Part shown: piece after piece, positions 35,837 through 45,027 of the stretch
Position numbering within the stretch: position 1 is the stretch's first letter
Layout: every line of letters begins with the position of its first letter
NCBI RefSeq assembly: GCF_017410345.1
Contig: NZ_JAFQQZ010000045.1
Span: forward strand, 62,001-126,000
DNA length: 64,000 nt
From: Methanobrevibacter sp.
GTDB lineage: Archaea > Methanobacteriota > Methanobacteria > Methanobacteriales > Methanobacteriaceae
Direction of reading: 5' to 3'
Notes under the pieces: model-generated
The model's database searches: none
Told to the model about the DNA's origin: nothing
Seen by the model: the letters and a program-made list of their open reading frames with translations, nothing else
Position numbers and translations under genes: made by a program

Positions 35837-35976
35837 CATATCACCCCCATTAACCAGATGCCATTGTCATCTTGGTTCTCTTCGTACTCATCGTAGTAGG
35901 AGCTTAGATCCGCTCCACAATGTGGGCAGATTAAGTCTCCATTGTTTATGTATTCTCCACAGAATGGACAATTCAT
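35836..35976 (-). CDS. Mini zinc-ribbon protein, 46 aa
   Basis: MNCPFCGEYINNGDLICPHC with CPFC...CPHC knuckles and an acidic Tyr-rich tail (SSYYDEYEENQDDN). SD GGAGG seven bases before ATG. Its last codons overlap the start of the next zinc ribbon. Too small to be an enzyme; resembles the 41-aa protein at 5410. Confidence 0.8.
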   Translation of the reverse strand: MNCPFCGEYINNGDLICPHCGADLSSYYDEYEENQDDNGIWLMGVI

Positions 35977-36093
35977 GATAGTTCCTCCCTTTACTTAATA
36001 GTAGTATTATAGTGGGAGTTTATAAAAGTTTTTGAAAAAAGAAAAAAAGAAAAATAATTGTTATTAAAAAGAGAAAATAAATTGAAAAAATTA

Positions 36094-36522
36094 TTAAAGT
36101 TTTCTAGTTTTAGCCCCACAATTTGGGCAGAAGTTTTCATTGGCCTCTAATTTTTGACCGCAGCTGCCACAAAAAGAGGCTGTATTTGAATCTTCGTTAG
36201 CATCTGCTGGAATATTTTGTGGTGCTTTTTGTTGATTCATCTTTTCAATTATTTCTGCATACAGCTCAGCGGTTTTATCTCTAGCCCCTCTTATTCTTTT
36301 AGGATTTAATTGGTATTTGTCAGTTATTGTTTTTATTTCAATACTGGTAAGTTTATTCTCTACTTTTTGAATATCCTTGTAGAAAATATTAACTTCTTTA
36401 CCACCAGTCTTCAAATGAATATAACTATCTTCTATTGTGATTAATGCTGGTGCGATTCCTAATTTCCATTCATAGTTTTTTCCAATTTCTGATGCTTCTT
36501 TAAGACCGTCAAATAATCCCAT
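36094..36522 (-). CDS. PH-like domain protein with C-terminal zinc ribbon
   Basis: 142 aa. MGLFDGLKEASEIGKNYEWK leads into a small beta-rich domain (ITIEDSYIHLKTGGKEVNIFYKDIQKVENK...) that looks like a bacterial PH/GRAM-type domain, then a linker and the zinc ribbon ASFCGSCGQKLEANENFCPN. Start at the second ATG of ATATGATG, five bases after GGAGGGG. It lies directly after 36558-37505, which combines the same two modules in the reverse order, so the two are related partners. Possibly a membrane- or protein-binding adaptor. Confidence 0.75.
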   Translation of the reverse strand: MGLFDGLKEASEIGKNYEWKLGIAPALITIEDSYIHLKTGGKEVNIFYKDIQKVENKLTSIEIKTITDKYQLNPKRIRGARDKTAELYAEIIEKMNQQKAPQNIPADANEDSNTASFCGSCGQKLEANENFCPNCGAKTRKL

Positions 36523-36557
36523 CATATCCCCTCCATATGTCAAATGAAATTTTAGTT

Positions 36558-37505
36558 TTAATTATTGAACAACTCCTTTTTCTTAATTTCAAATTCCTCT
36601 TTGGTTAATAATCCTTTTTCATATAATTCTGCAATTTTTACAAGATCGTCAACATTACTGTTACTTTTATTTCCCATATCATCATTACTGTAATTAGTTT
36701 TATTCTCCATATACTCATTAAATTTGCCATTTATTAAATTTACCATTTCATCATTAACATATTTCAATTGAACTTTGCCAGATGACTTTAAATGTATATC
36801 TATACTATTACTTAAATTAAGCAATCCTTGGGCATCATAGTCAATTCCCGCAATGTTGTCATAAAAAATTTTTATATTCCCCATTTTTGATTTCAGGAAC
36901 ATGGATTCCTTGACAACCAACATATAGGTATCTTCCAAAATAATATAACAATCCATAAGATCTCTTTCATTGGTATTTGAGAAAGTGGAATGCCTGATCT
37001 CTTCTATTGAACATTTAAACCAAAGCCTGTTTTGAAATGGAACTCCAAATTTCTGTTCCAATTTTATTTCCTTGGCAATTCTCTCTTGCTGTTTGGCTTG
37101 ATTGATTCTTTCATTAGCCTCTTCCTGGCTTACTGGTGTCCCATATTTTTCAGTAAAGAGTTCATGAATTCTTGGTTCTATACCTTCTATTCCTAATCCC
37201 TCATTTTTGATTTCCTTTTTAATTATCTTCATAACCTTGTCGAAATATCTGGCATCTACAGCATTCATGGTTAAAAGACCATATCTTGGAATGATTCTTC
37301 TAAATTTTTGATAATTATTATCTTTATAGGTTTTGATTTCCTTTAATGCCAGTTTTTCTCTCTCTTTTTGGTCCGTTGGTTTCTTATTAAACAATCCTCC
37401 AGAAGATTTTACATTTTCTTTAGTATATTCTCTTACTGCAGTCCCACAGTTTGTGCAAAAATTAACATTATCCTCTAATTCACAGCCACAATTAGTGCAA
37501 AATAT
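36558..37505 (-). CDS. Zinc-ribbon / PH-like / SHOCT protein, apparent ATA start
   Basis: 315 aa if begun at ATA 37505. N-terminal zinc ribbon IFCTNCGCELEDNVNFCTNC, a charged helical middle (about 45-150), a PH/GRAM-like beta domain (CYIILEDTYMLVVKES...GNIKIFYDNIAGIDYD), and a C-terminal SHOCT motif (DDLVKIAELYEKGLLTKEEF). The conventional first start is TTG 37394, which would delete the ribbon, although the ribbon is plainly coding. An in-frame TAA lies two codons before the ATA, with GGGGGT as SD seven bases upstream. So ATA initiation, or an ATG lost by mutation. Last gene before the second K+ channel. Confidence 0.75.
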   Translation of the reverse strand: MFCTNCGCELEDNVNFCTNCGTAVREYTKENVKSSGGLFNKKPTDQKEREKLALKEIKTYKDNNYQKFRRIIPRYGLLTMNAVDARYFDKVMKIIKKEIKNEGLGIEGIEPRIHELFTEKYGTPVSQEEANERINQAKQQERIAKEIKLEQKFGVPFQNRLWFKCSIEEIRHSTFSNTNERDLMDCYIILEDTYMLVVKESMFLKSKMGNIKIFYDNIAGIDYDAQGLLNLSNSIDIHLKSSGKVQLKYVNDEMVNLINGKFNEYMENKTNYSNDDMGNKSNSNVDDLVKIAELYEKGLLTKEEFEIKKKELFNN

Positions 37506-37521
37506 TGTTTAACCCCCTTTT

Positions 37522-38370
37522 TCAATTATTTTCTTTAATTAAGTCTTTTAATTCAGATAACTGCTGTTTCAATTCCTCATTAAGTTCATTGGATTTTTCC
37601 AATTCCTCTTTAACTTTAGTCAATTCCTTTCTGTTCTTTTCAAGTTCCCTCTCATGAAAATTCAATTTTTGATTTATAAAGTGCAAATTATCATCAATGC
37701 TGATTCCCTCTTCCAATAACCTGTCTGTAAAGACTGAAGATACTGTACCTGTGATTACACTGAACACCAACACTCCAAGTAGAATCAAGAATAATGTAAT
37801 AAATCTAGATAAAGGATCATTGAACCCATCACTGCCATAACCAACAGTGGTCAATGTTATCAAAACAAAATAAAGACTGTCAGATATGTTTTTAGTAGAG
37901 CCTGTATATGTTAATAAAACTGTGAATACAACTACCAATACACCTACAACAAGAAAAATCTTATCTACACCTGTACGTCTGATGACCTTTTCCAAATTAT
38001 ATTTTTTTACAATATTTACAGCCCTAAACACTCTGATAACCCTTATCAACCTTAAGAAACGAGTTACATTCAAGAATTTAGAGCTTGTTCCTATTAGTGC
38101 AATAGCCACTATATCAAATGGTATTGAAGCTATTAAATCTAAGAAATGTTCCTTGAAATATTTGGCTTTGGTTTCTGTTTTGAATAATCCATAGAAAAAT
38201 TCAATGAGTAAAAGAGCACAGATTGTTAGGTCAAAATACTTTACAAAACCAGCATAATCAACCAAATGAAGACCCCTTATCGGTAAGGAAATGACAATTA
38301 GAATTAAATCTATGATTACTAAAATATCAAATATAACTTCCAGATAAGGTTTAATGTCTTTTATATTCAT
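37522..38370 (-). CDS. Voltage-sensor-type potassium channel, second paralogue
   Basis: 282 aa. S4-like helix VTRFLRLIRVIRVFRAVNIV has seven regularly spaced Arg/Lys, a stronger voltage sensor than in the 34484 channel. Pore filter LTTVGYGSDGF (GYGS rather than GYGD). C-terminal coiled coil (about 222-280, NQKLNFHERELEKNRKELTK). Complete. First gene of the minus-strand group that runs down through the zinc-ribbon proteins to the other channel; 16 bases separate it from the next gene's ATA start, so cotranscription is almost certain. Promoter at 38433-38452. Confidence 0.9.
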   Translation of the reverse strand: MNIKDIKPYLEVIFDILVIIDLILIVISLPIRGLHLVDYAGFVKYFDLTICALLLIEFFYGLFKTETKAKYFKEHFLDLIASIPFDIVAIALIGTSSKFLNVTRFLRLIRVIRVFRAVNIVKKYNLEKVIRRTGVDKIFLVVGVLVVVFTVLLTYTGSTKNISDSLYFVLITLTTVGYGSDGFNDPLSRFITLFLILLGVLVFSVITGTVSSVFTDRLLEEGISIDDNLHFINQKLNFHERELEKNRKELTKVKEELEKSNELNEELKQQLSELKDLIKENN

Positions 38371-38432
38371 ATAAACAATCCATAGTTTAAATTATTTAAA
38401 AATAAGTTAAATAAAAGTTTATTAATATAAAT

Positions 38433-38452
38433 ATTTATAAGTTGTGATTTAA
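38433..38452 (-). promoter_or_regulatory. 20-base promoter element shared with 46792-46811
   Basis: Minus strand TTAAATCACAACTTATAAAT; the copy upstream of the secreted PsbP-like gene has G instead of C at base 12. It includes a TATA-like TTATAAAT and an upstream ATCACAA, 63 bases from the channel ATG. Confidence 0.5.
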
Positions 38453-38655
38453 CTGAAAAAATTAGAAAAATTTTCTACTATGTTTATGAGAAAATCGCAT
38501 TTACAGAAATCCCAAAAAATCGATATATCTACTTTTAAGCACTTTATTCCCTGCCTTATGAAATAATTAATGGATATGATAAAATGGCTTAATAAATAAG
38601 GTTATGTGAAGAGCAGAATTATTAAAAAATTATGGGTTAGAAATGCCAAATAGAA

Positions 38656-39309
38656 TCAAGGATAACAACGTTGGCAAGGGGAATAACCCCTATTTATCGC
38701 TTCATCACGACTTGAGAAATAAACTTTATTTGAAGGTTTCATCTTATCAACACTATCACAGCCTGGAGCATGGAATTTTCCAGTATTACCATTTCCTACA
38801 TAACTGTTAGAAGTACCACTATGGTAAGTGGTTGTACTGCCACTGCTTGATGATCCGACAGTTCCTCTTGATGAATAATCGGATAAATCAAAATCTCCAA
38901 AAGTTTGATTTCCACTATCAATTAATAAAGTTTCATTTCGTGAATCAATTAAATAACCATTAGAATCATATAAATTAATTTCTGCAAAATCAGGGAAATA
39001 TTTAAATGCATTTGCACTTCGAACTTCAATGCAACCAAAATCATCAACAGTTTTTTGAACCTTATTTCCAGGATTTAATTGAGAACCATCTCGAGAATAA
39101 AAAATTTGTATGAGAACATCGGCACCAGAATATTCTTCTCCGACATAGATAATTGCATAAGTTTTATCTTCTAATCCTCCCCCTGTTGAAATACAACCTC
39201 CTTCAATTTCCATCAAATCAATATCATAAGCTGAAACAATATTCAGTGCAGAAATAAGAAGTAAAATTAAAATAAACCCCATAAAAAAATTTTTAAAATT
39301 AATTTTCAT
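38656..39309 (-). CDS. Secreted protein with C-terminal Ada-like zinc-binding domain
   Basis: 217 aa. Signal peptide (KINFKNFFMGFILILLLISA...SAYD), a beta-rich domain of about 110 residues of unknown type, a Ser/Gly/Thr linker, and a C-terminal KFHAPGCDSVDKMKPSNKVY ... SRDEAINRGYSPCQRCYP module. That C-terminal module is the one seen on secreted nucleases and related proteins of Gram-positive bacteria (Ada metal-binding-like, Cys3/His zinc site). Catalytic domain not present. SD AGAGGATC. Possible transfer from bacteria. Confidence 0.8.
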   Translation of the reverse strand: MKINFKNFFMGFILILLLISALNIVSAYDIDLMEIEGGCISTGGGLEDKTYAIIYVGEEYSGADVLIQIFYSRDGSQLNPGNKVQKTVDDFGCIEVRSANAFKYFPDFAEINLYDSNGYLIDSRNETLLIDSGNQTFGDFDLSDYSSRGTVGSSSSGSTTTYHSGTSNSYVGNGNTGKFHAPGCDSVDKMKPSNKVYFSSRDEAINRGYSPCQRCYP

Positions 39310-39444
39310 AATGATCCTCTTAAAAAATAATCAGTAATTAATGATTTAAAAAAAGACATATTTATAAATTTGGGCATAATTAAATATTAATCCAAGATTT
39401 TTTTAAGTTAATGTCTTTTTGAAAAAATTACTTTTATGAGAGAA

Positions 39445-40938
39445 TTAGATTTGCAATACTTCTCTAAATTTCTCCCAAATTTTTACCATAGCAAGAGAGT
39501 CAAGTTCACAATATCTAAGCAATCCTTCCCTAATTATCTCTTGCTCTTTTTTTGATTTTTCACTTAATTTCAGAAATGCTTCTGCTGCCTCTCCTCCCTG
39601 ATGCACCACAGGAAGGTTATGGTAATCAAGCTCAGGACAATTCGGATATAATGCTGGAAGAACATATTTCAACGAATGGGATCCTTTCATTTCCTTCACA
39701 TAATAGTTTCTGTTCTTGAATGGTATCATAAGATCAACCATATTTCCATTGATTCTTCCCATTTCATCTTTCAAATCAGGATATAATCTTCCGATTTCCT
39801 TATTTCGTCCGGCTTCAGCGGCCTTATTATAGACAATTACGCTACCATTGTCCCTTATATCATCTATTAGACTTTCTGCAAAGTGTCTGATGATGTTTTC
39901 ATCATCTGCCTGTGCCAGAAATTCCCTATGTTCAAGTGGGGCTCCCTCTTCTCTTATTATATGCAATGAGTATTGGAAAGGTATCTGCTGATATGCCCTT
40001 GTTCCTTCAAGTTGCGGTATTGCATGCTGGCAGAACTCATAGTCAATGAAATACAACGGATAGTTGAGAGAATCTAAAAACTCCTTTATCGCATCTTTTT
40101 CTATCTTAGGATCTCTATCGTTGAGCTCGAAATCTATCTGCTCCAAGTATCTTGGGTTGATGTCATCATCCTTCAAGTCTTCAAATGATATCTTTCCCTC
40201 ATTGTATTTCTTGAACTTCTCTTCAGTGTTCATGCCCTTTATGTCAAAGACATTAGGTCTTGGCAAGTCTCTAGTGCAATAGTTCCAGAAATCACAGTGA
40301 TATGGCTCAAAGCAATATTCTCCTAATTCTTTGGTCGGTTCATTGTCTTCATCATGAGCGTCCATGAACTTATTGATCTTATCTATATTGTTTATAATCT
40401 CATTCTGTTTCTGCTTTGCAATATCTGTTATGTCCTTTATGGTGAACAATTGGCTTAAATCCAGTTCCCCTTCTTTGATGTATTTATTGTTTATGTGAAC
40501 AATAGCTACCTTTTTCACATTAAGACCAAAATTTGACAATACATAATATTGATAAGAAGCATCATCCAGGTAAATGGGCCTGATTCCTGTGGAGCTTTTC
40601 ACTTCATAGATCTCCACTCCATCCTCATCATTCTTAAGGATGTCTACACTGCAGAAATTGTTGTCATAGGTAAATGAAGCTTCTGTGATTATATTTGGCT
40701 TGTTTGGAAGTAGTTCATTTGTCTTTTCTATCATATTAGAAAGATTTATGTCAAATTCTATGTCTTCATAATCTCCAAACAATCCTTTTGCAAGTTCCCC
40801 TACTTTTCTTCCATTTTCAAAAAGTACTGTCTTGTCTTCACCTGCTTCCTCATCCGGTTTGTATTTGCTTAACCAAAAAATCTTTTCACATTGCACACAT
40901 TGACAATACTTGGATTTTGATAAATATACTTTATTCAT
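39445..40938 (-). CDS. DUF2779 nuclease (Cas4-like N-terminus plus DnaQ-like exonuclease)
   Basis: 497 aa. N-terminal Cys set (CQCVQC, residues 12-17) and CDFWNYC near 215, with a PD-(D/E)XK core between (CSVDILKNDEDGVEIYEVKS): a Cas4/RecB-like Fe-S nuclease layout. The second half carries DYEFCQHAIPQLEG and MVDLMIPFKNRNYY, the DUF2779 region with a DEDD/RNase H-like exonuclease look. Directly downstream of the UvrD helicase-nuclease (25 bases), so the two are an operon and probably one DNA-processing machine. SD AAGGAG. Confidence 0.82.
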   Translation of the reverse strand: MNKVYLSKSKYCQCVQCEKIFWLSKYKPDEEAGEDKTVLFENGRKVGELAKGLFGDYEDIEFDINLSNMIEKTNELLPNKPNIITEASFTYDNNFCSVDILKNDEDGVEIYEVKSSTGIRPIYLDDASYQYYVLSNFGLNVKKVAIVHINNKYIKEGELDLSQLFTIKDITDIAKQKQNEIINNIDKINKFMDAHDEDNEPTKELGEYCFEPYHCDFWNYCTRDLPRPNVFDIKGMNTEEKFKKYNEGKISFEDLKDDDINPRYLEQIDFELNDRDPKIEKDAIKEFLDSLNYPLYFIDYEFCQHAIPQLEGTRAYQQIPFQYSLHIIREEGAPLEHREFLAQADDENIIRHFAESLIDDIRDNGSVIVYNKAAEAGRNKEIGRLYPDLKDEMGRINGNMVDLMIPFKNRNYYVKEMKGSHSLKYVLPALYPNCPELDYHNLPVVHQGGEAAEAFLKLSEKSKKEQEIIREGLLRYCELDSLAMVKIWEKFREVLQI

Positions 40939-40963
40939 AATTGACTCCTTATCTAAGTTTTAA

Positions 40964-43900
40964 TTAATCATACAACTCATGAGCAAATTCTTTTGGTTTG
41001 CAAAAGGTCCTATATGCACATTTTTCACAATTTTTAATCTTTTCAGGCTCTTTTTTAAATTCCTCATCCTTAATTTTATTTGCTACAACAGACAAATTCT
41101 CCTTTTCCTTTTCCATCAACTCTTCATCAATATTGACTACATGCTGATAATCGCTTTTGACAAAATGAATGATTGCCTTTTTGATATCATACTTCTGATA
41201 CTCTGGAATTTCCCTAAGGGCTGAAGTGTAAATGTAAGATTGCTTTTCATATCCCCCAATATGATTTTCATCATATTCCGCATATTTATAATCCAAAATC
41301 ACTACTTCCCCATTAGATTCCTTATAAACCAAATCAATTGCACCATTTAGAAGGTAATTATCTCTAAATAGCTCAAATTTGAATTCTGATTCTAAAACTT
41401 CCCTATTTACAGAGTAGTTATTATAATATTCTTTAACATGATTTTTAAATTCCTCAAATGCATCATCATCTTTCTTAATGTCAAACATTGGCTTATAATA
41501 TTTTATTATGATTTCCTCTAGTTCCTCACCATCAACAACTTTTCCATCCAAAAGCTTTAGATTAAGGTCTTCCATAATCTCATGGAAAACAGTTCCCATA
41601 TTTGCTGCCTTTGCTGAACCAGTACGTCTGAATCCTAAATTGAAACTTAAATCAAATTTGAACGGGCAGGAAAGATATTGGGTGTATTTTGAGTAATTGA
41701 GTACAACCGGCTCTTCAAGACCTTCAAGCTCATCTTCATATCCCTCTTCCTTTTCATCTTCTTCTTCAAATTCTACTTGACTTAATTCCTCAAGACTTAA
41801 AGGAATGGTATGATTTCTAATCCAGTTTACTTGGTCTGGAACCTCACCAATGGTTGATAATATCAATACATCTTTTGCCCTTGTCATCGCAACATAGAGA
41901 ACCCTGTCTTCCTCTTCCACATTCAACCTATTTTCCTCATCAATTGAAAGGGTTTTGTGAACCCACTCGCCATTCTGATTTTCCTTCAAGATTGTTTTAT
42001 ATTCCAAACAGTCATTTGGAGTGTAATAGGTGTCGCTTGGGAAGATATAGTCCTTTTCACGATAAGGATCTTTAACGGCTGGAGGGAATTTTTCCTTTTG
42101 AAGTGAAGTTATGATAGTTACAGGAAACTCCAAACCTTTGGCTGCATGGATTGTCATTAATTGAACACCACTACCTTCCTTCTGATAGGAATCATAATCT
42201 CCAATGGCTCTCCTTAAGAAGAATAGGGCTCCTCTAAAGTCAGTTTCATATATGAATAACTCATAATTGGATAATGTTTGAGACAATATGGCAAGATTTG
42301 CAATTTCCTTATAGGAAAGTTCATAACCATACAGATTGCTTAATGCGACTAATTTATAAAATGCCTTTAAGATTGTTAGCGGTTCTTCCTTTTCTTTACT
42401 TTCATCATCGGAAGAATCAACTTCGCTTTGATCATCTGATTCTTCTTGATTCTCTTTTGGATTTATTTCATCCCTAATGATTTCCAATTGCCTGAAGAAT
42501 TCCTTATCTGTTGGGTTAGTGATTTCTTCAATGTCAACAATAGGCATTTGGAGATTTTCAAATATTTTATATAGAGTGTCTTGATCTTCCCTGTTTTTAA
42601 TATTATGAATTACTCCTCTTTTATTTGCAACTTCCTCTTCCATTCCAATAACATCTTCATAATAAGAATCCTGCAAGTTGCAAAGATATTCTTTAGTTGA
42701 ATCATCAAGTGAGAAAAGTGATGTTTCAAAGTATTCGCCACAAAATGCCTTAAGGTTTAACTCTTTTAATTCATCCTTTGATGGAATATGCCCAATATCA
42801 GTATTTCTGGCAATATACCACAACAAGATCATGATGGATTTTACCTCCGCTTGGTCGGATAAGTCACTTTGACCCTTAATTGAAAAGTCGATGCCCCCAT
42901 CATTGAATCTTTCAACCAACTCGGCAATGGTTTTATCACTATGCTTCCTATATAAAACAGCGATATCTGATTCTTTAACCCCATTGTCAATTAAAGTGCT
43001 GATGATTTGATAGACCTTAGAAGCCTCTTCGGAACTGTTTGCACTTTCAACTAAAAAATTAGGATTGTTATAAGGCTTTCCATTGCTTACCATTTCTTTT
43101 TCGGCTGTTTCCTTTCTTTGAGGGTCTATGAATGCTTCTGTTAATTTAACAATATTCTCAGTAGAACGGAAATTGACATCCAAAGGTATAGGTTTAAGAT
43201 TTTCCAATCTGATTAATTCATCAAAGAAATCATTGAAAGAACTTCTGAATGCATAGATATGCTGATCAACATCCCCTACTGCTGTAAAGTAATCGCAATT
43301 TTTCCTTAATTCCTGAAAGATCCTGAATTGGAGAGGATCAGTATCTTGAAACTCGTCAACAAAAATGGTTTTGAAAGGAGTTTCCGGGTCTTCTTCCAGT
43401 TCTTTCAAGGCTTTTTTCTGCAATGTATCATAATCTACATAATGATACTCATCCAATAGCTCCAAGTAGGTAGGGTATGCTTCAATGATCTTCAAGAACC
43501 TTGCATTATACCAAGATTTGCTGAATAATCTAGTTTCATCAAATTCTTCAGGGTTTCTCCTCCTTTCATTTTTAAGTGGTTTATCATAATCATCAATGCG
43601 CTTTTTTAAAAAATAGTCCATTGATTCTACAAAATCAATGTAATCCTGTGTAATCACTCTTGAATCTGAAATAGTACTTAATAATTTTTGACTATCAACA
43701 TTAAAGCAGGTATATTCGCCAAATTTTTTCAAAACATCTGAAATCTGATAATCAAAGATAGTGGAATAACCTTTAAAACCAAGCTTTCCCTTAAATTTTT
43801 GAATGAATAATGACTTTCTTTCTGAAGTGTCATCATCAATTAAGGTCAATGATGAGTAGTCTTCCTTATTGCTGCAATAGTTCTTGAGATACTCAAGACA

Positions 43901-44158
43901 AAATGAATGAATTGTGGAAATCTGCATTTTCAGAACATCTTCACTTGAAAGCTCTTTTCTCAATTTAAATTTTAAATTATCTGCAGCCTTATTTGTAAAA
44001 GTAATGACTAAAAAAGATTCAGGCTTGACGCCTTCATTAATTAGATGCTTGATTCTCTCAACAATGACAGTGGTCTTCCCGGAACCAGGTCCTGCCTCAA
44101 CCAATAAAGTTCCCTTACCATATTCAATTACATCTCTCTGATTTCCAACAAATTCCAT
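40964..44158 (-). CDS. UvrD/Rep-family helicase fused to a RecB-like Fe-S nuclease
   Basis: 1064 aa. Superfamily 1 helicase motifs in order: EAGPGSGKTTVIVERI (Walker A, residues 21-36), ISTIHSFCLEYL, DEFQDTDPLQFR (Walker B), GDVDQHIYAFRSS, LDVNFRSTENIV, LMTIHAAKGLEFPVT, and YVAMTRAKDVLIL (motif VI). C-terminal nuclease: GTVFHEIMEDL, GAIDLVYKESNGEVVILDYK (catalytic Asp...DxK), with Cys in YLSCPFKF and CEKCAYRTFC to hold a [4Fe-4S] cluster, as in AddAB. So AddA-like end-resection machine, without an AddB; DUF2779 partner downstream. An acidic insertion near 590 is low complexity. Confidence 0.93.
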   Translation of the reverse strand: MEFVGNQRDVIEYGKGTLLVEAGPGSGKTTVIVERIKHLINEGVKPESFLVITFTNKAADNLKFKLRKELSSEDVLKMQISTIHSFCLEYLKNYCSNKEDYSSLTLIDDDTSERKSLFIQKFKGKLGFKGYSTIFDYQISDVLKKFGEYTCFNVDSQKLLSTISDSRVITQDYIDFVESMDYFLKKRIDDYDKPLKNERRRNPEEFDETRLFSKSWYNARFLKIIEAYPTYLELLDEYHYVDYDTLQKKALKELEEDPETPFKTIFVDEFQDTDPLQFRIFQELRKNCDYFTAVGDVDQHIYAFRSSFNDFFDELIRLENLKPIPLDVNFRSTENIVKLTEAFIDPQRKETAEKEMVSNGKPYNNPNFLVESANSSEEASKVYQIISTLIDNGVKESDIAVLYRKHSDKTIAELVERFNDGGIDFSIKGQSDLSDQAEVKSIMILLWYIARNTDIGHIPSKDELKELNLKAFCGEYFETSLFSLDDSTKEYLCNLQDSYYEDVIGMEEEVANKRGVIHNIKNREDQDTLYKIFENLQMPIVDIEEITNPTDKEFFRQLEIIRDEINPKENQEESDDQSEVDSSDDESKEKEEPLTILKAFYKLVALSNLYGYELSYKEIANLAILSQTLSNYELFIYETDFRGALFFLRRAIGDYDSYQKEGSGVQLMTIHAAKGLEFPVTIITSLQKEKFPPAVKDPYREKDYIFPSDTYYTPNDCLEYKTILKENQNGEWVHKTLSIDEENRLNVEEEDRVLYVAMTRAKDVLILSTIGEVPDQVNWIRNHTIPLSLEELSQVEFEEEDEKEEGYEDELEGLEEPVVLNYSKYTQYLSCPFKFDLSFNLGFRRTGSAKAANMGTVFHEIMEDLNLKLLDGKVVDGEELEEIIIKYYKPMFDIKKDDDAFEEFKNHVKEYYNNYSVNREVLESEFKFELFRDNYLLNGAIDLVYKESNGEVVILDYKYAEYDENHIGGYEKQSYIYTSALREIPEYQKYDIKKAIIHFVKSDYQHVVNIDEELMEKEKENLSVVANKIKDEEFKKEPEKIKNCEKCAYRTFCKPKEFAHELYD

Positions 44159-44674
44159 AAAATTCCCCTTAAACTTTATAATTAAGATTATGTCATGGTT
44201 TTTAATAAATTTTATTATTTGAATTCACAGCCGAGAAATGCCTAAAAATAGGAAAATAAAGAAAAATAGAAAAAAATAATTTTGTAATACTTAATAATAA
44301 CTGTTTTTTAATTAAAAAAATAACTATAAATAAATATTATTAATAAAAATTAATTATTTATACTTTATAACAAAATTAAAATAAAAATAATTATTTTTAA
44401 ATAAAAATAATTAATTTAAGAATATATAAATCTTAAATAATAATAAAAAAATTAATTTTGTAATAATTTAAAGAAAACTTTATATATAACTTATTACAAA
44501 TGTAATTTTACAAAAATGTAAAGGGGAATTTTAAAAAAAAACATATCCGCCATCCAAAAAATTATTCACCATACATCAATCAGAAACACTAAAGTAGATT
44601 AATATATTTTCAATTGGAGTTCAGTTTTTTTAAGAAAATTTGATTTTTCTCTCTTTAAAAAAAATGGAGGAGAT
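44159..44674. other. 516-base gap upstream of the helicase operon
   Basis: Very A/T-rich; no gene seen. Holds the promoters of the helicase operon (minus) and of the 105-aa-type gene (plus). Distinct feature: the paired dyads at 44494-44522 listed separately. Confidence 0.45.
44479..44522 (+). promoter_or_regulatory. TATA box with two adjacent TTACA/TGTAA dyads
   Basis: TTTATATATAAC (about 44480-44490) is a TATA-like box. Right after it lie TTACA-AA-TGTAA (44494-44505) and TTTACA-AAAA-TGTAAA (44507-44522), two dyads covering the predicted transcription start. Looks like a tandem repressor operator for the downstream small gene; the leader to the ATG is about 155 bases. Confidence 0.5.
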
Positions 44675-44677
44675 ATG

Positions 44678-44992
44678 ATGTTAAAAGAAAATGATTATCC
44701 GTTGACTTATGAAGAATTTAAAGAGAAAGTATTGGAATTATTATTCGAATATCATAGCTATGAATTTATAAAAACATTAAAGAAAAGATTAGCTGTTTTA
44801 GAAAAAGAAGACCCAAATTATATGTTGGGGTTATATAAGGAATGTTGTTTTATTTATGATAGTCCCCATATCTATGGAGACAACTGTAAAAGGGCATTTG
44901 AAAGAAATCTTTTAAGGAATACTCCTGTACGCCTATTGGAAGAATCCCTTGGATTGGGAATGATTCCATGGGAGGATTTGACTAAAAAATAA
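44678..44992 (+). CDS. Hypothetical protein, 104 aa
   Basis: Unrecognised, helical, charged (MLKENDYPLTYEEFKEKVLE, LLRNTPVRLLEESLGLGMIP). Two adjacent cysteines (KECCF) and one in the middle. Start at the second ATG of ATATGATG with GGAGGAG five bases before. It is the only plus-strand gene between the helicase operon and the SseB group, with its own dyad-containing promoter. No toxin or antitoxin signature seen. Confidence 0.65.
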   Translation: MLKENDYPLTYEEFKEKVLELLFEYHSYEFIKTLKKRLAVLEKEDPNYMLGLYKECCFIYDSPHIYGDNCKRAFERNLLRNTPVRLLEESLGLGMIPWEDLTKK

Positions 44993-45027
44993 AGGGGAAT
45001 GGGATAAGGAAGAAAAAAAGAAAAATA

